NCBI GenBank assembly: GCA_012798135.1
Contig: JAAZNU010000036.1
Span: 1 to 64,000 of the forward strand
Length of the DNA stretch: 64,000 nucleotides
Direction: 5' to 3'
DNA from: Veillonellaceae bacterium
GTDB lineage: Bacteria > Bacillota_C > Negativicutes > UBA1444
Positions within the stretch are counted from its first letter, which is position 1. Every line of letters begins with the position of its first letter. Of the stretch, positions 31,071-40,169 are shown one piece after another. Below the pieces are notes generated by a model that was not told the origin of the DNA, did no database searches, and saw only the letters and a list, made by a program, of their open reading frames with translations. Made by a program: the position numbers and the translations under genes.

Positions 31071-32144
31071 ATGACAGAGATCAGTATCCAAAAAACGACT
31101 AGGCCGGGTACCATGCCCGACGAGGACAAACTGGGATTTGGCACGCATTTCACGTACCACATGTTCGTGATGGACTACCAGACCGGCAAAGGTTGGCACT
31201 CGCCGCGGATCGTTCCTTATGAAGAATTCAGCCTGTTCCCGTCGGCAATGGTGTACCATTATGGACAGGCGATTTTTGAGGGAATGAAGGCGTTCAAAAC
31301 CCACGACGACCGACTGGTGGTGTTCCGCACCCGCGACTATCTGCAACGGTTCAACCGTTCCGCGGATATCCTCTGTATTCCCAATACGGATGTCGATCAG
31401 GTACAGGCAGGCCTGTTCAAACTGCTGGAACTGGATAAGCGGTTCCTGCCCGGGAAATTGGGCACATCCATTTATATCCGGCCGTTCATCATTGCGACCG
31501 ATCCGTTCGTCGGCGTCAAATCTTCCGACACCTACCGGCTGTTCATCATCCTGTCGCCATCCGGCACCTATTATGCGCAGGGCTTCAATCCTGTCGGCAT
31601 CCGGGTGGAGGACAAGTATGTCCGCGCAGTTCCCGGCGGCATCGGCGAAGCGAAGACTCCCGGCAACTATGCGGCAAGCCTGCGGGCGCAGGTCGAAGCC
31701 AAGCATGAAGGCTACGCCCAGGTGCTCTGGCTGGATGGCATTGAACGCAAGTATATCGAAGAAGTCGGCACGATGAACATCTTCTTCAAAATCAATGATG
31801 AACTGATTACGCCGGCGCTTAACGGCAGCATTCTGGGCGGCATCACCCGCCGAACCGTTTTGGAACTGGCCCGGGAATGGGGCATGAAAGTATCCGAACG
31901 CAAGATTTCCATTGACGAAGTCTTTGCCGCGGCTGAAAATGGCACCCTGCAGGAGGCCTTTGGCTCCGGCACCGCCGCTGTTATCTCGCCAGTGGGCGAA
32001 TTGTCCTGGAAAGGCAAGAAGATCATCATCAACAACAATCAAACCGGTCCCACTTCCCAGAAACTGTTTGACGAAGTTACCGGGATACAGTATGGCACTC
32101 TGCCGGATACGCGCGGTTGGGTCAATACGGTCACGAAACTCTGA
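31071..32144 (+). CDS. ilvE: Branched-chain amino acid aminotransferase
   Basis: A PLP fold-type IV aminotransferase (357 aa) that interconverts branched-chain amino acids and their 2-oxo acids with glutamate. The length and the N-terminal LGFGTHFTYHMFVMDY identify the longer BCAT subgroup. EEVGTMNIFFKIN is the family signature region. It stands alone between its own promoter and a terminator. Substrate preference cannot be read from the sequence. Confidence 0.93.
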   Translation: MTEISIQKTTRPGTMPDEDKLGFGTHFTYHMFVMDYQTGKGWHSPRIVPYEEFSLFPSAMVYHYGQAIFEGMKAFKTHDDRLVVFRTRDYLQRFNRSADILCIPNTDVDQVQAGLFKLLELDKRFLPGKLGTSIYIRPFIIATDPFVGVKSSDTYRLFIILSPSGTYYAQGFNPVGIRVEDKYVRAVPGGIGEAKTPGNYAASLRAQVEAKHEGYAQVLWLDGIERKYIEEVGTMNIFFKINDELITPALNGSILGGITRRTVLELAREWGMKVSERKISIDEVFAAAENGTLQEAFGSGTAAVISPVGELSWKGKKIIINNNQTGPTSQKLFDEVTGIQYGTLPDTRGWVNTVTKL

Positions 32145-32158
32145 TCCCAAAGGGTTTC

Positions 32159-32185
32159 AAGCCTCCCGCAACTACGGGAGGCTTT
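32159..32185 (+). terminator. Terminator after ilvE
   Basis: A 10-bp stem AAGCCTCCCG / CGGGAGGCTT with loop CAACTA is followed by a modest TCGTTATT run. It separates ilvE from cdaA. Confidence 0.8.
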
Positions 32186-32272
32186 CGTTATTGTACGGGG
32201 CTAAAAGGATTTTTTCGTCAAAGAACGAATAATGAATGACAGAGAGATTCGTTATGATGGGGTGTACACGCG

Positions 32273-33094
32273 ATGGACCTGCAAATTCGAAATTTCATAC
32301 CGCCGTTTGGGTTGATCGATTTGCTCGACGTCCTCATCGTAGCGCTCGTATTATACAAGCTGTACGACATGATCAAGGATACTCGGGCCGTAACCCTGCT
32401 GAAAGGCTTGCTGGTGGTGCTGGTGATGGCCCTGGTGAGCAACTGGCTGCACCTGAATGTTTTATACTGGCTCATGGGCAAGACGCTGACCGTGGTCGCG
32501 GTTGCCCTGCCGGTCGTATTTCAGCCGGAACTTCGGCGGGCGCTGGAACACATAGGCCGGGGCCGTTTTTTCAGCAAATCCAAACGTCTGAACGACGAGG
32601 AAATGTCCCAGCTGTTCCGGGATCTGGCGAAAACGGCGGCCACTTTGTCCAAGACCCGGACCGGCGCCCTGATCGTGGTGGAACGGGAAACCGGTCTGAA
32701 CGATTATGCCGAAACTGGCATCCGCATCGACGGGGTGGTGTCCACCGAGTTGTTGCTGAACTGTTTTATAGTGAACACACCCTTGCATGACGGCGCACTG
32801 ATCATCCGCGGCAACCGGATTTTGGCCGCTGGCTGCCTGCTGCCGCTGACAGAGCGGTCCGGCCTGGACAAGGAACTGGGGACGCGGCACCGGGCGGCGA
32901 TCGGTCTGAGTGAACAGACCGACGCCTTTGTGATCGTGGTCAGCGAAGAAACCGGTGTGATTTCCATCGCGTTGGGCGGCCGCCTGGAACGCCGGCTGGA
33001 TTTTAATTCCCTGCAATCACGGCTGGAGGAACTGTTTGCCCCCAAGGCGCAGGGGTTGAGTGATTACATCAATCGGAGGAATGGCCGGCAATGA
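32273..33094 (+). CDS. cdaA: Diadenylate cyclase CdaA
   Basis: CdaA (273 aa) makes c-di-AMP from two ATP. Three hydrophobic segments occupy about residues 12-85. The DAC domain follows with both catalytic motifs, LHDGALII and GTRHRAAIG. The membrane-anchored form is the one normally paired with CdaR and GlmM, and all three occur here. It overlaps cdaR by four bases (ATGA). Confidence 0.96.
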   Translation: MDLQIRNFIPPFGLIDLLDVLIVALVLYKLYDMIKDTRAVTLLKGLLVVLVMALVSNWLHLNVLYWLMGKTLTVVAVALPVVFQPELRRALEHIGRGRFFSKSKRLNDEEMSQLFRDLAKTAATLSKTRTGALIVVERETGLNDYAETGIRIDGVVSTELLLNCFIVNTPLHDGALIIRGNRILAAGCLLPLTERSGLDKELGTRHRAAIGLSEQTDAFVIVVSEETGVISIALGGRLERRLDFNSLQSRLEELFAPKAQGLSDYINRRNGRQ

Positions 33095-34011
33095 ATTATT
33101 TTCTGGGCCGGAATCTGCTGCCCAAGCTGTTGGCGATATTAGTCGCCCTGATCTTGTGGATTTTTGTCATGAATGAGCAAAATCCGCCGGTGGAGGGAAC
33201 CTTTCAGGTATCGTTGGTCAGCCGGAATTTGTCGGGGAAAATGGTCGTCATGGAAGCGCCGGAGTCGGTGCGTATCAAGGTCCGCGGCTTGCGGAACGCG
33301 ATCGCTGGCGCGGCCGGCCGGAATTTCCAGGCCTATGTCGATCTGAAAGGACTGACGCCCGGACAGTATGACCTGCCGGTTTCGGTACAGTTGCCGACTG
33401 GCTATGAGCTGGTGGAAGTGGTCCCGGGCAAAGTCAGCGTTACCCTGGAAGCGCTTCAATCACGCCAGTTTCCGGTGGAACCGCGACTGACCGGTCCCGT
33501 TGTCGGCCAGATGACCCTGGGCAAAGTAGAAATTACTCCAAAAACTGTCACCATTACCGGCCCACAGAGCGTATTGGATTCGGTTGGCAAGGTGTTGGCG
33601 CCGGTGGAAATTCGGGACCGGACGCCGGCGTTCGCGTTGGATGCCAAGCTGTTCATCGCCGGAGTTGACGGAAACGAATTGAAGACTTTGAAAGTGGAAC
33701 CGGCACAGGTCAAAATTTCCGGCGTGCTGGAGCCGGGGACCATCACGAAAACTGTCGATGTAAAAACCGTCCTGACCGGCAATCTGCCGGATGGCGTTCT
33801 GTTGCGCCGGGTGTTTACCGAACCGGCGAAAGTGGAGTTACGGGGACCGAAGGCAATTCTCGACCGGCTGACGGCCGTGTCGACGGAGCCGGTGGCGCTG
33901 ACGGGAATCACCAGGGATGTGACCCGGGAAGTGCCGCTGCAACTGCAACCGGGAATCACGGTGGCGCGAAAAACGGTCATGGTACGGATCACAGTGGGGC
34001 AGGGACCCTGA
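33091..34011 (+). CDS. cdaR: CdaR/YbbR regulator of CdaA
   Basis: A single N-terminal membrane helix (LLAILVALILWIFVM) leads to repeated YbbR domains outside the membrane (306 aa in all). The repeats are seen as recurring PxxVxVxGP-type strands, for example PKTVTITGPQSVLDSV and PAKVELRGPKAILDRL. CdaR binds CdaA and adjusts c-di-AMP synthesis. It is coupled to cdaA and is followed after one base by the flavoprotein gene. Confidence 0.93.
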   Translation: MNYFLGRNLLPKLLAILVALILWIFVMNEQNPPVEGTFQVSLVSRNLSGKMVVMEAPESVRIKVRGLRNAIAGAAGRNFQAYVDLKGLTPGQYDLPVSVQLPTGYELVEVVPGKVSVTLEALQSRQFPVEPRLTGPVVGQMTLGKVEITPKTVTITGPQSVLDSVGKVLAPVEIRDRTPAFALDAKLFIAGVDGNELKTLKVEPAQVKISGVLEPGTITKTVDVKTVLTGNLPDGVLLRRVFTEPAKVELRGPKAILDRLTAVSTEPVALTGITRDVTREVPLQLQPGITVARKTVMVRITVGQGP

Positions 34012-34012
34012 A

Positions 34013-35632
34013 ATGAATCAACAAACGCCGCTGACATTGCGACTGGCCAATCTACGGGTTTCCATTGATGCGCAACAATCTTTGGAAACCTTTGTTTGTG
34101 CGCGCCTGCGTATCGCTGACGAACAACTGCAAAATTTCACGGTCTTGCGCAAGGCGCTGGATGCCCGGCGGGAAGGCAATATTTCCTTTGTGTACACCGT
34201 AGAGTTCGCCGTACCGGCGGCAAACGGGAAATGGCTAAAAAAATGGCTGGTCGACAAGAACTTGACCTTGGTGGAACCGGAACCTGTTCCGCGCTTCCAG
34301 CCGGGCAGCAGACCGTTGCCGGAACGGCCGGTCGTGGTGGGCTTTGGCCCGGCGGGGATGTTTGCGGCGCTGACCTTGGCGCGACATGGCTACAAACCGC
34401 TGGTGCTGGAACGCGGACCGGATGTGGAAACACGACAGCTGGCCGTGCGGAAGTTCTGGGAGCAGGGCCGGCTGGATGAAACCGCCAACGTGCAGTTCGG
34501 CGAGGGCGGGGCTGGCACGTTTTCCGACGGCAAGCTGACGACCCGGGTACATGACCGCTTGATGACCGAGGCGCTGAATATTCTGGTTGAGGCCGGCGCG
34601 CCGCCGGAAATCCGGTATTGGTACAAACCGCACATCGGCACCGACCGCCTGCGGCAAGTCGTCAAAAACATCCGTCAACAGATCGAAGCTTTAGGCGGAG
34701 AGGTTCGCTTTGGCTGCCAGGTGACGGGTTTTCGTCAGGAAGCGGGAACGCTGACGGGCTTGATTCTCAATGAAACCGAACTTTTACCCTGCGCGGTCGC
34801 TTTGCTCGGTATCGGCCACAGCGCTCGTGACACCTATCAGACTTTGCAGCGTAGCGGCGTGGCCATGGAAGCGAAACCTTTTTCGGTCGGGGTGCGCATC
34901 GAGCATCCCCAGGAACTGATCGACCGGGCGCAGTACGGCGCCGCGGCGGGACATCCACGGCTGGGAGCTGCCGATTACGCGCTGGTCCACCATGACCGGG
35001 ACACCGGCCGTACTGCCTATTCGTTCTGCATGTGTCCCGGCGGGGTCGTCATCGGCGCCGCTTCGGAAAGCGGCGGTGTCGTCGTCAATGGCATGAGCCA
35101 TTACAGCCGTTCTTCCGGTTCGGCCAACAGTGCTCTGGCCGTGAACGTCATGCCGGCGGATTTTGGCGACGGAGTTCTGGCCGGGGTGGAGTTTCAGCGT
35201 CGGTATGAGCAACAGGCATTTGAACTGGGCGGGCGGTCTTATTTCGCGCCGGTGCAGACCGTGGGCGAGTTTTTGGCGGGGCGCTCGGGTGGCCGCGAGT
35301 TTCTCGTCCCCCCCAGTTATGGACCCGGTACCCGCAGCGTCAACTTGGGCGACTGCCTGCCGGATTTTGTCACCGCCACACTGCGCCGGGCGTTGCCTGA
35401 TTTTGGCCGAAAAATTCGCGGCTTTGACCATCCGGGCGCGGTGATGACCGGGGTGGAAACCCGGACTTCGGCGCCGCTCAGGATTTTACGCGGCGACGAT
35501 CGGCAATCGGCAAATGTGGCGGGACTGTATCCCATGGGCGAAGGCGCCGGCTACGCCGGCGGGATCATGAGCGCCGCCCTGGACGGCATGAATACGGCGA
35601 ACGCAATTGTGCGCGAATACAAACCCGAATAA
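34013..35632 (+). CDS. FAD-dependent dehydrogenase, COG2509 type
   Basis: A large flavoprotein (539 aa). An N-terminal domain of about 95 residues, with a possible nucleic-acid- or protein-binding role, precedes an FAD Rossmann motif VVVGFGPAGMFAALTLARHG at about 104-123. Later blocks GGAGTFSDGKLTTR and EGAGYAGGIMSAALDG fit the uncharacterised COG2509 family. Function is unknown. It lies between cdaR and glmM in one transcription unit, one base after cdaR, which suggests a link with cell-wall or c-di-AMP metabolism. That link is inference. Confidence 0.85.
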   Translation: MNQQTPLTLRLANLRVSIDAQQSLETFVCARLRIADEQLQNFTVLRKALDARREGNISFVYTVEFAVPAANGKWLKKWLVDKNLTLVEPEPVPRFQPGSRPLPERPVVVGFGPAGMFAALTLARHGYKPLVLERGPDVETRQLAVRKFWEQGRLDETANVQFGEGGAGTFSDGKLTTRVHDRLMTEALNILVEAGAPPEIRYWYKPHIGTDRLRQVVKNIRQQIEALGGEVRFGCQVTGFRQEAGTLTGLILNETELLPCAVALLGIGHSARDTYQTLQRSGVAMEAKPFSVGVRIEHPQELIDRAQYGAAAGHPRLGAADYALVHHDRDTGRTAYSFCMCPGGVVIGAASESGGVVVNGMSHYSRSSGSANSALAVNVMPADFGDGVLAGVEFQRRYEQQAFELGGRSYFAPVQTVGEFLAGRSGGREFLVPPSYGPGTRSVNLGDCLPDFVTATLRRALPDFGRKIRGFDHPGAVMTGVETRTSAPLRILRGDDRQSANVAGLYPMGEGAGYAGGIMSAALDGMNTANAIVREYKPE

Positions 35633-35660
35633 ACAGACAGAAGCATAGGAGGCTTTTTTA

Positions 35661-37001
35661 ATGGCAAGATTGTTTGGCACAGATGGAGTACGGGGCATCG
35701 CCAACACTGAATTGACGCCGGAACTGGCGTTCCGCCTGGGATGGGCCGCAGCCTGGTATTTTGGCCGGGAACAGAAAAAGCCGACATTCCTGATCGGCCG
35801 GGACACCCGAATTTCGGGGCAGATGCTGGAAGCGGCGCTGTGCGCCGGAATCTGTTCGGCCGGCGGCAATGTCGAGGTTCTCGGCGTGATTCCCACCCCG
35901 GGCGTCGCCTGGCTCACCAGCAGTTCCGACGCTGCGGCCGGCGTCGTCATTTCCGCCTCGCACAATCCGTTTGGCGACAACGGCATCAAATTTTTCAGCG
36001 GTACGGGCTACAAGTTGCCCGATGCGGTCGAGGACGAACTGGAGGAAATCGTGGCCCGCGGCATGGAGACACTGCCCCGGCCCACGGGAAAATCCGTGGG
36101 AACGATCGGTTACCGGCATGACCGGATCGCCGAATATCAGGATTTTCTCTGCGGCACGGTCAAGGAACCTCTGACCGGCCTGCGGGTGCTCATTGACTGT
36201 GCCAACGGCGCTGCCTGCGAAACCGCGCCGGCCGTTCTGTCCCGGCTGGGAGTGGACCTCGAGGTTTTACACTGTACGCCGGACGGCCAAAATATCAACG
36301 ACCACTGCGGATCCACCCATATGGAATCCCTGCAGACAGCTGTGCGGGAACGAAAAGTCGATCTGGGCCTGGCCTTCGACGGCGACGCCGACCGTTGCCT
36401 GGCCGTGGACGAGAGGGGACAGCTGGTGGACGGCGACCAGATCATGGTGATTTTGGCCCATGAACTGATCCGGCAGCGGACGTTGCGGAACAATACCCTG
36501 GTGGCGACCGTCATGAGCAATATCGGGCTGCATCAGGCGATGCGGCGGGTCGGCGGACAAGTCATGGTCACCGCCGTCGGCGACCGTTATGTGCTCGAAG
36601 CCATGCAGAAACACGGCCTGACATTGGGCGGCGAACAGTCGGGCCACATCATTTTCGGCGAGCACAGCACGACCGGCGACGGTCTGATGACGGCACTGCA
36701 ACTTCTCTCTTCCCTGAAACGCAGCGGTTCGCGCCTGTCCGAACTGGGGGCGCTCATGACCCGGTTTCCGCAGGTGTTGGTCAATGTCGGTGTTCGCAGC
36801 AAAGCCGGCTGGCAGGAGAATGCCCGGATTGCCGCGGCGGTGAAAGCTGCTGAGTCGAAGTTGGGTGAAGACGGCCGGGTGCTGGTTCGCGCTTCCGGTA
36901 CTGAGCCACTCATTCGTGTGATGGCCGAAGGGCCTGAACTGGGCGAGCTGGAGAAACTGGCCGGCGAAGTGGCGCAGGTGATCCGGGCGGAGCTGAATTG
37001 A
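35661..37001 (+). CDS. glmM: Phosphoglucosamine mutase
   Basis: GlmM (446 aa) converts glucosamine-6-phosphate to glucosamine-1-phosphate on the way to UDP-GlcNAc. The phosphoserine loop is VVISASHNPFGDNG, the metal loop is AFDGDADRCL and the sugar loop GGEQSGHI. GlmM can bind and inhibit CdaA, which fits its neighbours. ATAGGAGGC precedes the ATG. Confidence 0.97.
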   Translation: MARLFGTDGVRGIANTELTPELAFRLGWAAAWYFGREQKKPTFLIGRDTRISGQMLEAALCAGICSAGGNVEVLGVIPTPGVAWLTSSSDAAAGVVISASHNPFGDNGIKFFSGTGYKLPDAVEDELEEIVARGMETLPRPTGKSVGTIGYRHDRIAEYQDFLCGTVKEPLTGLRVLIDCANGAACETAPAVLSRLGVDLEVLHCTPDGQNINDHCGSTHMESLQTAVRERKVDLGLAFDGDADRCLAVDERGQLVDGDQIMVILAHELIRQRTLRNNTLVATVMSNIGLHQAMRRVGGQVMVTAVGDRYVLEAMQKHGLTLGGEQSGHIIFGEHSTTGDGLMTALQLLSSLKRSGSRLSELGALMTRFPQVLVNVGVRSKAGWQENARIAAAVKAAESKLGEDGRVLVRASGTEPLIRVMAEGPELGELEKLAGEVAQVIRAELN

Positions 37002-37026
37002 CCGGATCGCCGATTTCCTATACAAT
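36998..37026 (+). promoter_or_regulatory. Promoter of the glmS ribozyme transcript
   Basis: TTGACC (36998-37003), 17-base spacer, TACAAT (37021-37026). The -35 box overlaps the glmM stop codon. This gives glmS its own leader, about 80 bases before the ribozyme cleavage site. Confidence 0.8.
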
Positions 37027-37104
37027 AAGGGCAAATATGTTTCCAGTGCCGACCAGACAGCCGGGAAAAGGAGGTGGCGGCGCGACCGGCGGGTACGAAA
37101 CCGG

Positions 37105-37260
37105 AACTATATAGCGCTGGCGCTTGCCCACAGGCAAGCGGACGAGGGGAAGGTTCATCGAGATGTCAGCGGATGCCTTCCGGCTGTCTGCAGCCGCAAG
37201 CAATCGACAAAACCGCGGGGTGACCGGCGGGACAAAACGATTGTGGCAGACCCCGAATAC
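37105..37260 (+). ncRNA. glmS ribozyme: glmS self-cleaving ribozyme/riboswitch
   Basis: The 230-base leader between glmM and glmS contains the conserved glmS ribozyme elements in order: ATAGCGCTGGCGC with the cleavage site expected between A37113 and G37114, GACGAGGGGAAGG, TTCATCGAGA, TCAGCGGATGCCTTCCGGCT, a pairing loop, ACAAAACCGCGGGGTGACC and GGCAGACCCCG. The short P2 hairpin CGCTTGCC-CACA-GGCAAGCG is perfect. Glucosamine-6-phosphate acts as cofactor and triggers cleavage and mRNA decay. Boundaries are approximate. Confidence 0.93.
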
Positions 37261-37282
37261 GAAGTTTGGAGGAATAACATAG

Positions 37283-39112
37283 ATGTGTGGCATTGTGGGT
37301 TATGTGGGCCCAAAACAAGCCGCGCCATTTTTGCTGGAAGGCCTGCGTAAACTGGAGTACCGCGGGTACGATTCGGCCGGCATTGCCGTATACAATGGCT
37401 CGGAAATTCATGTTGACAAATGCATGGGACGTCTGGACAGCCTGGAAAAGAAAATCGAGGGAAAAATTCCGCAAGGACATCTGGGCATCGGCCATACCCG
37501 CTGGGCGACCCATGGCCGCCCGTCCGATACCAACGCCCATCCGCACGCCGACTGCCACGGCGACTTCGTGGTGGTGCACAACGGCATCGTGGAAAACTAC
37601 CTGAACATCAAGGAACGTCTGATGGAAAAGGGACACAAGTTTGTGTCGGAGACCGACACCGAAGTCGTGGCCCATCTGGTCGAGGAGTATTACGAAGGCG
37701 ACTTTGTCGAAGCCGTGAAGAAGGTTCTGGCGGAGATTCGTGGTTCGTATTCGCTCGTTTTTATCTCCCGGCACGAACCCGACAAAATCATCTGCACCAA
37801 GCAGGACAATCCGTTGGTCATTGGCCTGGGCGAAGGCGAGAATTTCATCGCCTCCGACATTCCGGCGATTATCCATCGCACCCGCCGGACCTTCATCCTC
37901 AGCGACGGCGAAATGGCCGTGGTCACGAAGGATTCGGTGTGGGTCACCAACCGTCAGGGAACGCCGGTTTCCAAGAAAGTCTTCGAAGTCAACTGGGATG
38001 CGGAGGCAGCTGAAAAGGGCGGTTACGATCATTTCATGATCAAGGAGATCGCCGAGCAGCCCAAGGCCTTCCGCGACACGATGACCGGCCGGGTGAACCG
38101 GGACGCCCACGCCATCAATTTCGACGAACTGAAATGGAGCCGGGAAGAAGTCGCAGCCATCAAAAAAATCATGATCACGGCCTGCGGCACGGCCTACCAT
38201 GCCGGTTTGGTCGGCAAGTATTATCTGGAGCAGCTGGCGCGGATTCCGGTCGAAGTGGATATTGCGTCAGAGTTTCGTTACCGGAATCCGTTGGTCGATT
38301 CCAGCACGCTGGTCATCATCATCAGCCAGTCCGGGGAGACCAGCGATTCCCTGGCGGCGCTGAAGGAAGCCAAGCGGTTGGGCGCCCGCACACTGGCGGT
38401 GACCAATGTCGTCGGTTCCTCCATCGCCCGCGAAGCCGATCAAGTCATCTACACCTGGGCAGGCCCGGAAATTGCGGTGGCGTCCACCAAGGCCTATACG
38501 ACCCAGCTGCTGGTGATGTTGATGGTCGCCCTGTATTTGGCCGGGCTGCGGGAAAGTCTGCCGGCGGAACGCCTGAAACAAATTGTGGCGGAATTGGAGC
38601 ATTTGCCGCAAAAGGCGGATGAATTCCTGACCAACGGACAGGCGGTCAAGACCTTCGCCGAACTTTACGGATTCAACGAAGACGTGTTCTTCATCGGCCG
38701 GTCGCTGGATTATGCGGTGGCGATGGAGGGAGCGCTGAAGCTCAAGGAAATCTCTTATATCCATGCGGAAGCGTACGCCGCCGGCGAGCTGAAGCATGGA
38801 ACGCTGGCGCTCATTATCGAAGGCGTGCCGGTGATTGCCCTGGCAACGCAAATGGACGTCTATGAGAAAACGTTGAGCAATATCAAGGAGGTCAAGGCTC
38901 GCGACGCGGTGGTCATCGGTCTGGCGATGGCAGGCGACGATCAGATCAAAAAATACGTCGACCATACCATCTTCATCCCGGCCACGGAGAAATATCTGGC
39001 GCCGATCCTGGCCGTCATTCCCCTGCAGTTGCTGGCCTACTATGCGGCGGTGACCCGGGGTTGCGACGTGGACAAACCCAGAAATCTGGCTAAGAGCGTA
39101 ACGGTTGAATAA
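37283..39112 (+). CDS. glmS: Glucosamine-6-phosphate synthase (isomerizing)
   Basis: GlmS (609 aa) makes glucosamine-6-phosphate from fructose-6-phosphate and glutamine. The N-terminal glutaminase domain starts MCGIVGYVG with the nucleophile Cys2. Two SIS domains follow, with sugar-phosphate motifs ITACGTAYHAG and SQSGETSDSLAAL, and the C-terminus ends DVDKPRNLAKSVTVE. GGAGG lies 10 bases before the ATG and just downstream of the ribozyme. With glmM upstream it supplies UDP-GlcNAc. Confidence 0.98.
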   Translation: MCGIVGYVGPKQAAPFLLEGLRKLEYRGYDSAGIAVYNGSEIHVDKCMGRLDSLEKKIEGKIPQGHLGIGHTRWATHGRPSDTNAHPHADCHGDFVVVHNGIVENYLNIKERLMEKGHKFVSETDTEVVAHLVEEYYEGDFVEAVKKVLAEIRGSYSLVFISRHEPDKIICTKQDNPLVIGLGEGENFIASDIPAIIHRTRRTFILSDGEMAVVTKDSVWVTNRQGTPVSKKVFEVNWDAEAAEKGGYDHFMIKEIAEQPKAFRDTMTGRVNRDAHAINFDELKWSREEVAAIKKIMITACGTAYHAGLVGKYYLEQLARIPVEVDIASEFRYRNPLVDSSTLVIIISQSGETSDSLAALKEAKRLGARTLAVTNVVGSSIAREADQVIYTWAGPEIAVASTKAYTTQLLVMLMVALYLAGLRESLPAERLKQIVAELEHLPQKADEFLTNGQAVKTFAELYGFNEDVFFIGRSLDYAVAMEGALKLKEISYIHAEAYAAGELKHGTLALIIEGVPVIALATQMDVYEKTLSNIKEVKARDAVVIGLAMAGDDQIKKYVDHTIFIPATEKYLAPILAVIPLQLLAYYAAVTRGCDVDKPRNLAKSVTVE

Positions 39113-39124
39113 GAGTAGTAAAAG

Positions 39125-39157
39125 CGGGGCATCGGTGAAACCGATGCCCCGTTTTAT
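39125..39157 (+). terminator. Terminator after glmS
   Basis: Perfect 12-bp stem CGGGGCATCGGT / ACCGATGCCCCG with loop GAA, followed by TTTTATTT. It closes the cda-glm region. Confidence 0.9.
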
Positions 39158-39436
39158 TTGGCAGGCATACTTAGCCGAACCGCGCTGGAAAATGCCGATT
39201 GCGTTGGATTTGAACCGTAGAATTCGCCGGTGAAGCAGCAATGCTTTTCCGGTGAAAAGCAACAAGGATGTTGATTTTAGGGTCTACTGGCGCCGGATGA
39301 GCCGTTGGACCCGGCCCGGAAAAACGTCGCGGCGAGCCGATACGAATTTCGGTGAAAATCCCGTCAATCAAATTTCAGCGCGGTCCGACTGATTCAGTAT
39401 TTTTGGCAATTTTACACAACACTTTCACTACAGGTC
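39158..39436. other. Non-coding stretch after glmS
   Basis: No convincing gene. The only clear local structure is an 8-bp hairpin TGCTTTTC-CGGT-GAAAAGCA at 39242-39261. The word CGGTGAA occurs four times between 39135 and 39354 (first in the glmS terminator loop). It may be the long leader or upstream control region of the iron-sulfur gene, or decayed sequence. No known riboswitch consensus is evident. Confidence 0.5.
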
Positions 39437-39465
39437 TGGACAAAAATCAGTTCACTGTTTATAAT
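39437..39465 (+). promoter_or_regulatory. Promoter of the iron-sulfur protein/serpin unit
   Basis: TGGACA (39437-39442), 17-base spacer, TATAAT (39460-39465), about 50 bases before the GTG start. Nothing else in this AT-rich stretch fits better. Confidence 0.75.
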
Positions 39466-39516
39466 AAAAAATATCCCTCCCCGGGACGGGGGGGTATAAA
39501 TAAGGCGGTGGTTTTT

Positions 39517-40134
39517 GTGTGGAAGAAGTACGCGTATTTTGTGCTGATTGCCTATTTGTTCGTCGGATTTTTTTTCTACCCCGTGTTGGGACTGATCGCG
39601 CTGGTCTGCATGTTGGCGCCGGTGGCGCTGGCGCCGTTCAAGGGACGGGCCTGGTGCGGCAATTATTGCCCCCGGGGCAGCTTGTGGGATGAAGTGTTCG
39701 CCAAAATCAATCCTTCCCGGACTATTCCCGGTTGGGCCCGCGCTCCCGGATTCCGTTACGGGGTTCTGTTCACGATTTTCGGCTTGTTTACCTGGCAAAT
39801 GGCGGGAGCTTGGCCGGATCCGGCAGCCATCGGCAAAGTATTTTTGCGGGTGATTTTCATCACGACCCTGATCGGCATCTTTCTGGCGTTAAAATTTAGC
39901 CCGCGGACCTGGTGCAGCTTCTGCCCGATGGGTACGCTGGCCTCCTTGCTTTCGAAAGGGAAAAATCCGATTCGTGTCGAAAATACTTGTGTGAGTTGCG
40001 GACTTTGCGCCAAAGCTTGTCCGATGGATCTGGCGCCCTACAAACATGGCGAATTGTTCGCCGATCCGGACTGCATCAAGTGCGGCGTTTGCGTGGCCAA
40101 ATGTCCGAAACGGGCGTTGAGCTTTCCGGGATAA
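39517..40134 (+). CDS. Membrane 4Fe-4S ferredoxin-type protein (NapH-like)
   Basis: A polytopic iron-sulfur protein (205 aa). Hydrophobic helices at about 5-37, 85-103 and 108-127 surround two CxxxCP motifs (WCGNYCPRG, WCSFCPMG). Two ferredoxin clusters follow, CVSCGLCAKACP and CIKCGVCVAKCP. This resembles the NapH/CcoG/RdxA class of quinol-linked or maturation electron-transfer proteins. GTG start at 39517 (MWKKYAYFVLIAYLF) after AAGGCGGTGG. A frame extension back to 39352 would run through the promoter. It lies 35 bases before the serpin gene, so they are probably co-transcribed. Its partner is unknown. Confidence 0.85.
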   Translation: MWKKYAYFVLIAYLFVGFFFYPVLGLIALVCMLAPVALAPFKGRAWCGNYCPRGSLWDEVFAKINPSRTIPGWARAPGFRYGVLFTIFGLFTWQMAGAWPDPAAIGKVFLRVIFITTLIGIFLALKFSPRTWCSFCPMGTLASLLSKGKNPIRVENTCVSCGLCAKACPMDLAPYKHGELFADPDCIKCGVCVAKCPKRALSFPG

Positions 40135-40169
40135 GATTGTTTGACAATGTCGCGCGGGGAGGCGGAAAC

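Noticed and set aside
30735..32150. 471-codon open frame antisense to argH/ilvE
   Set aside because: It spans two real genes, a promoter and an operon boundary on the other strand. Not credible as a gene.
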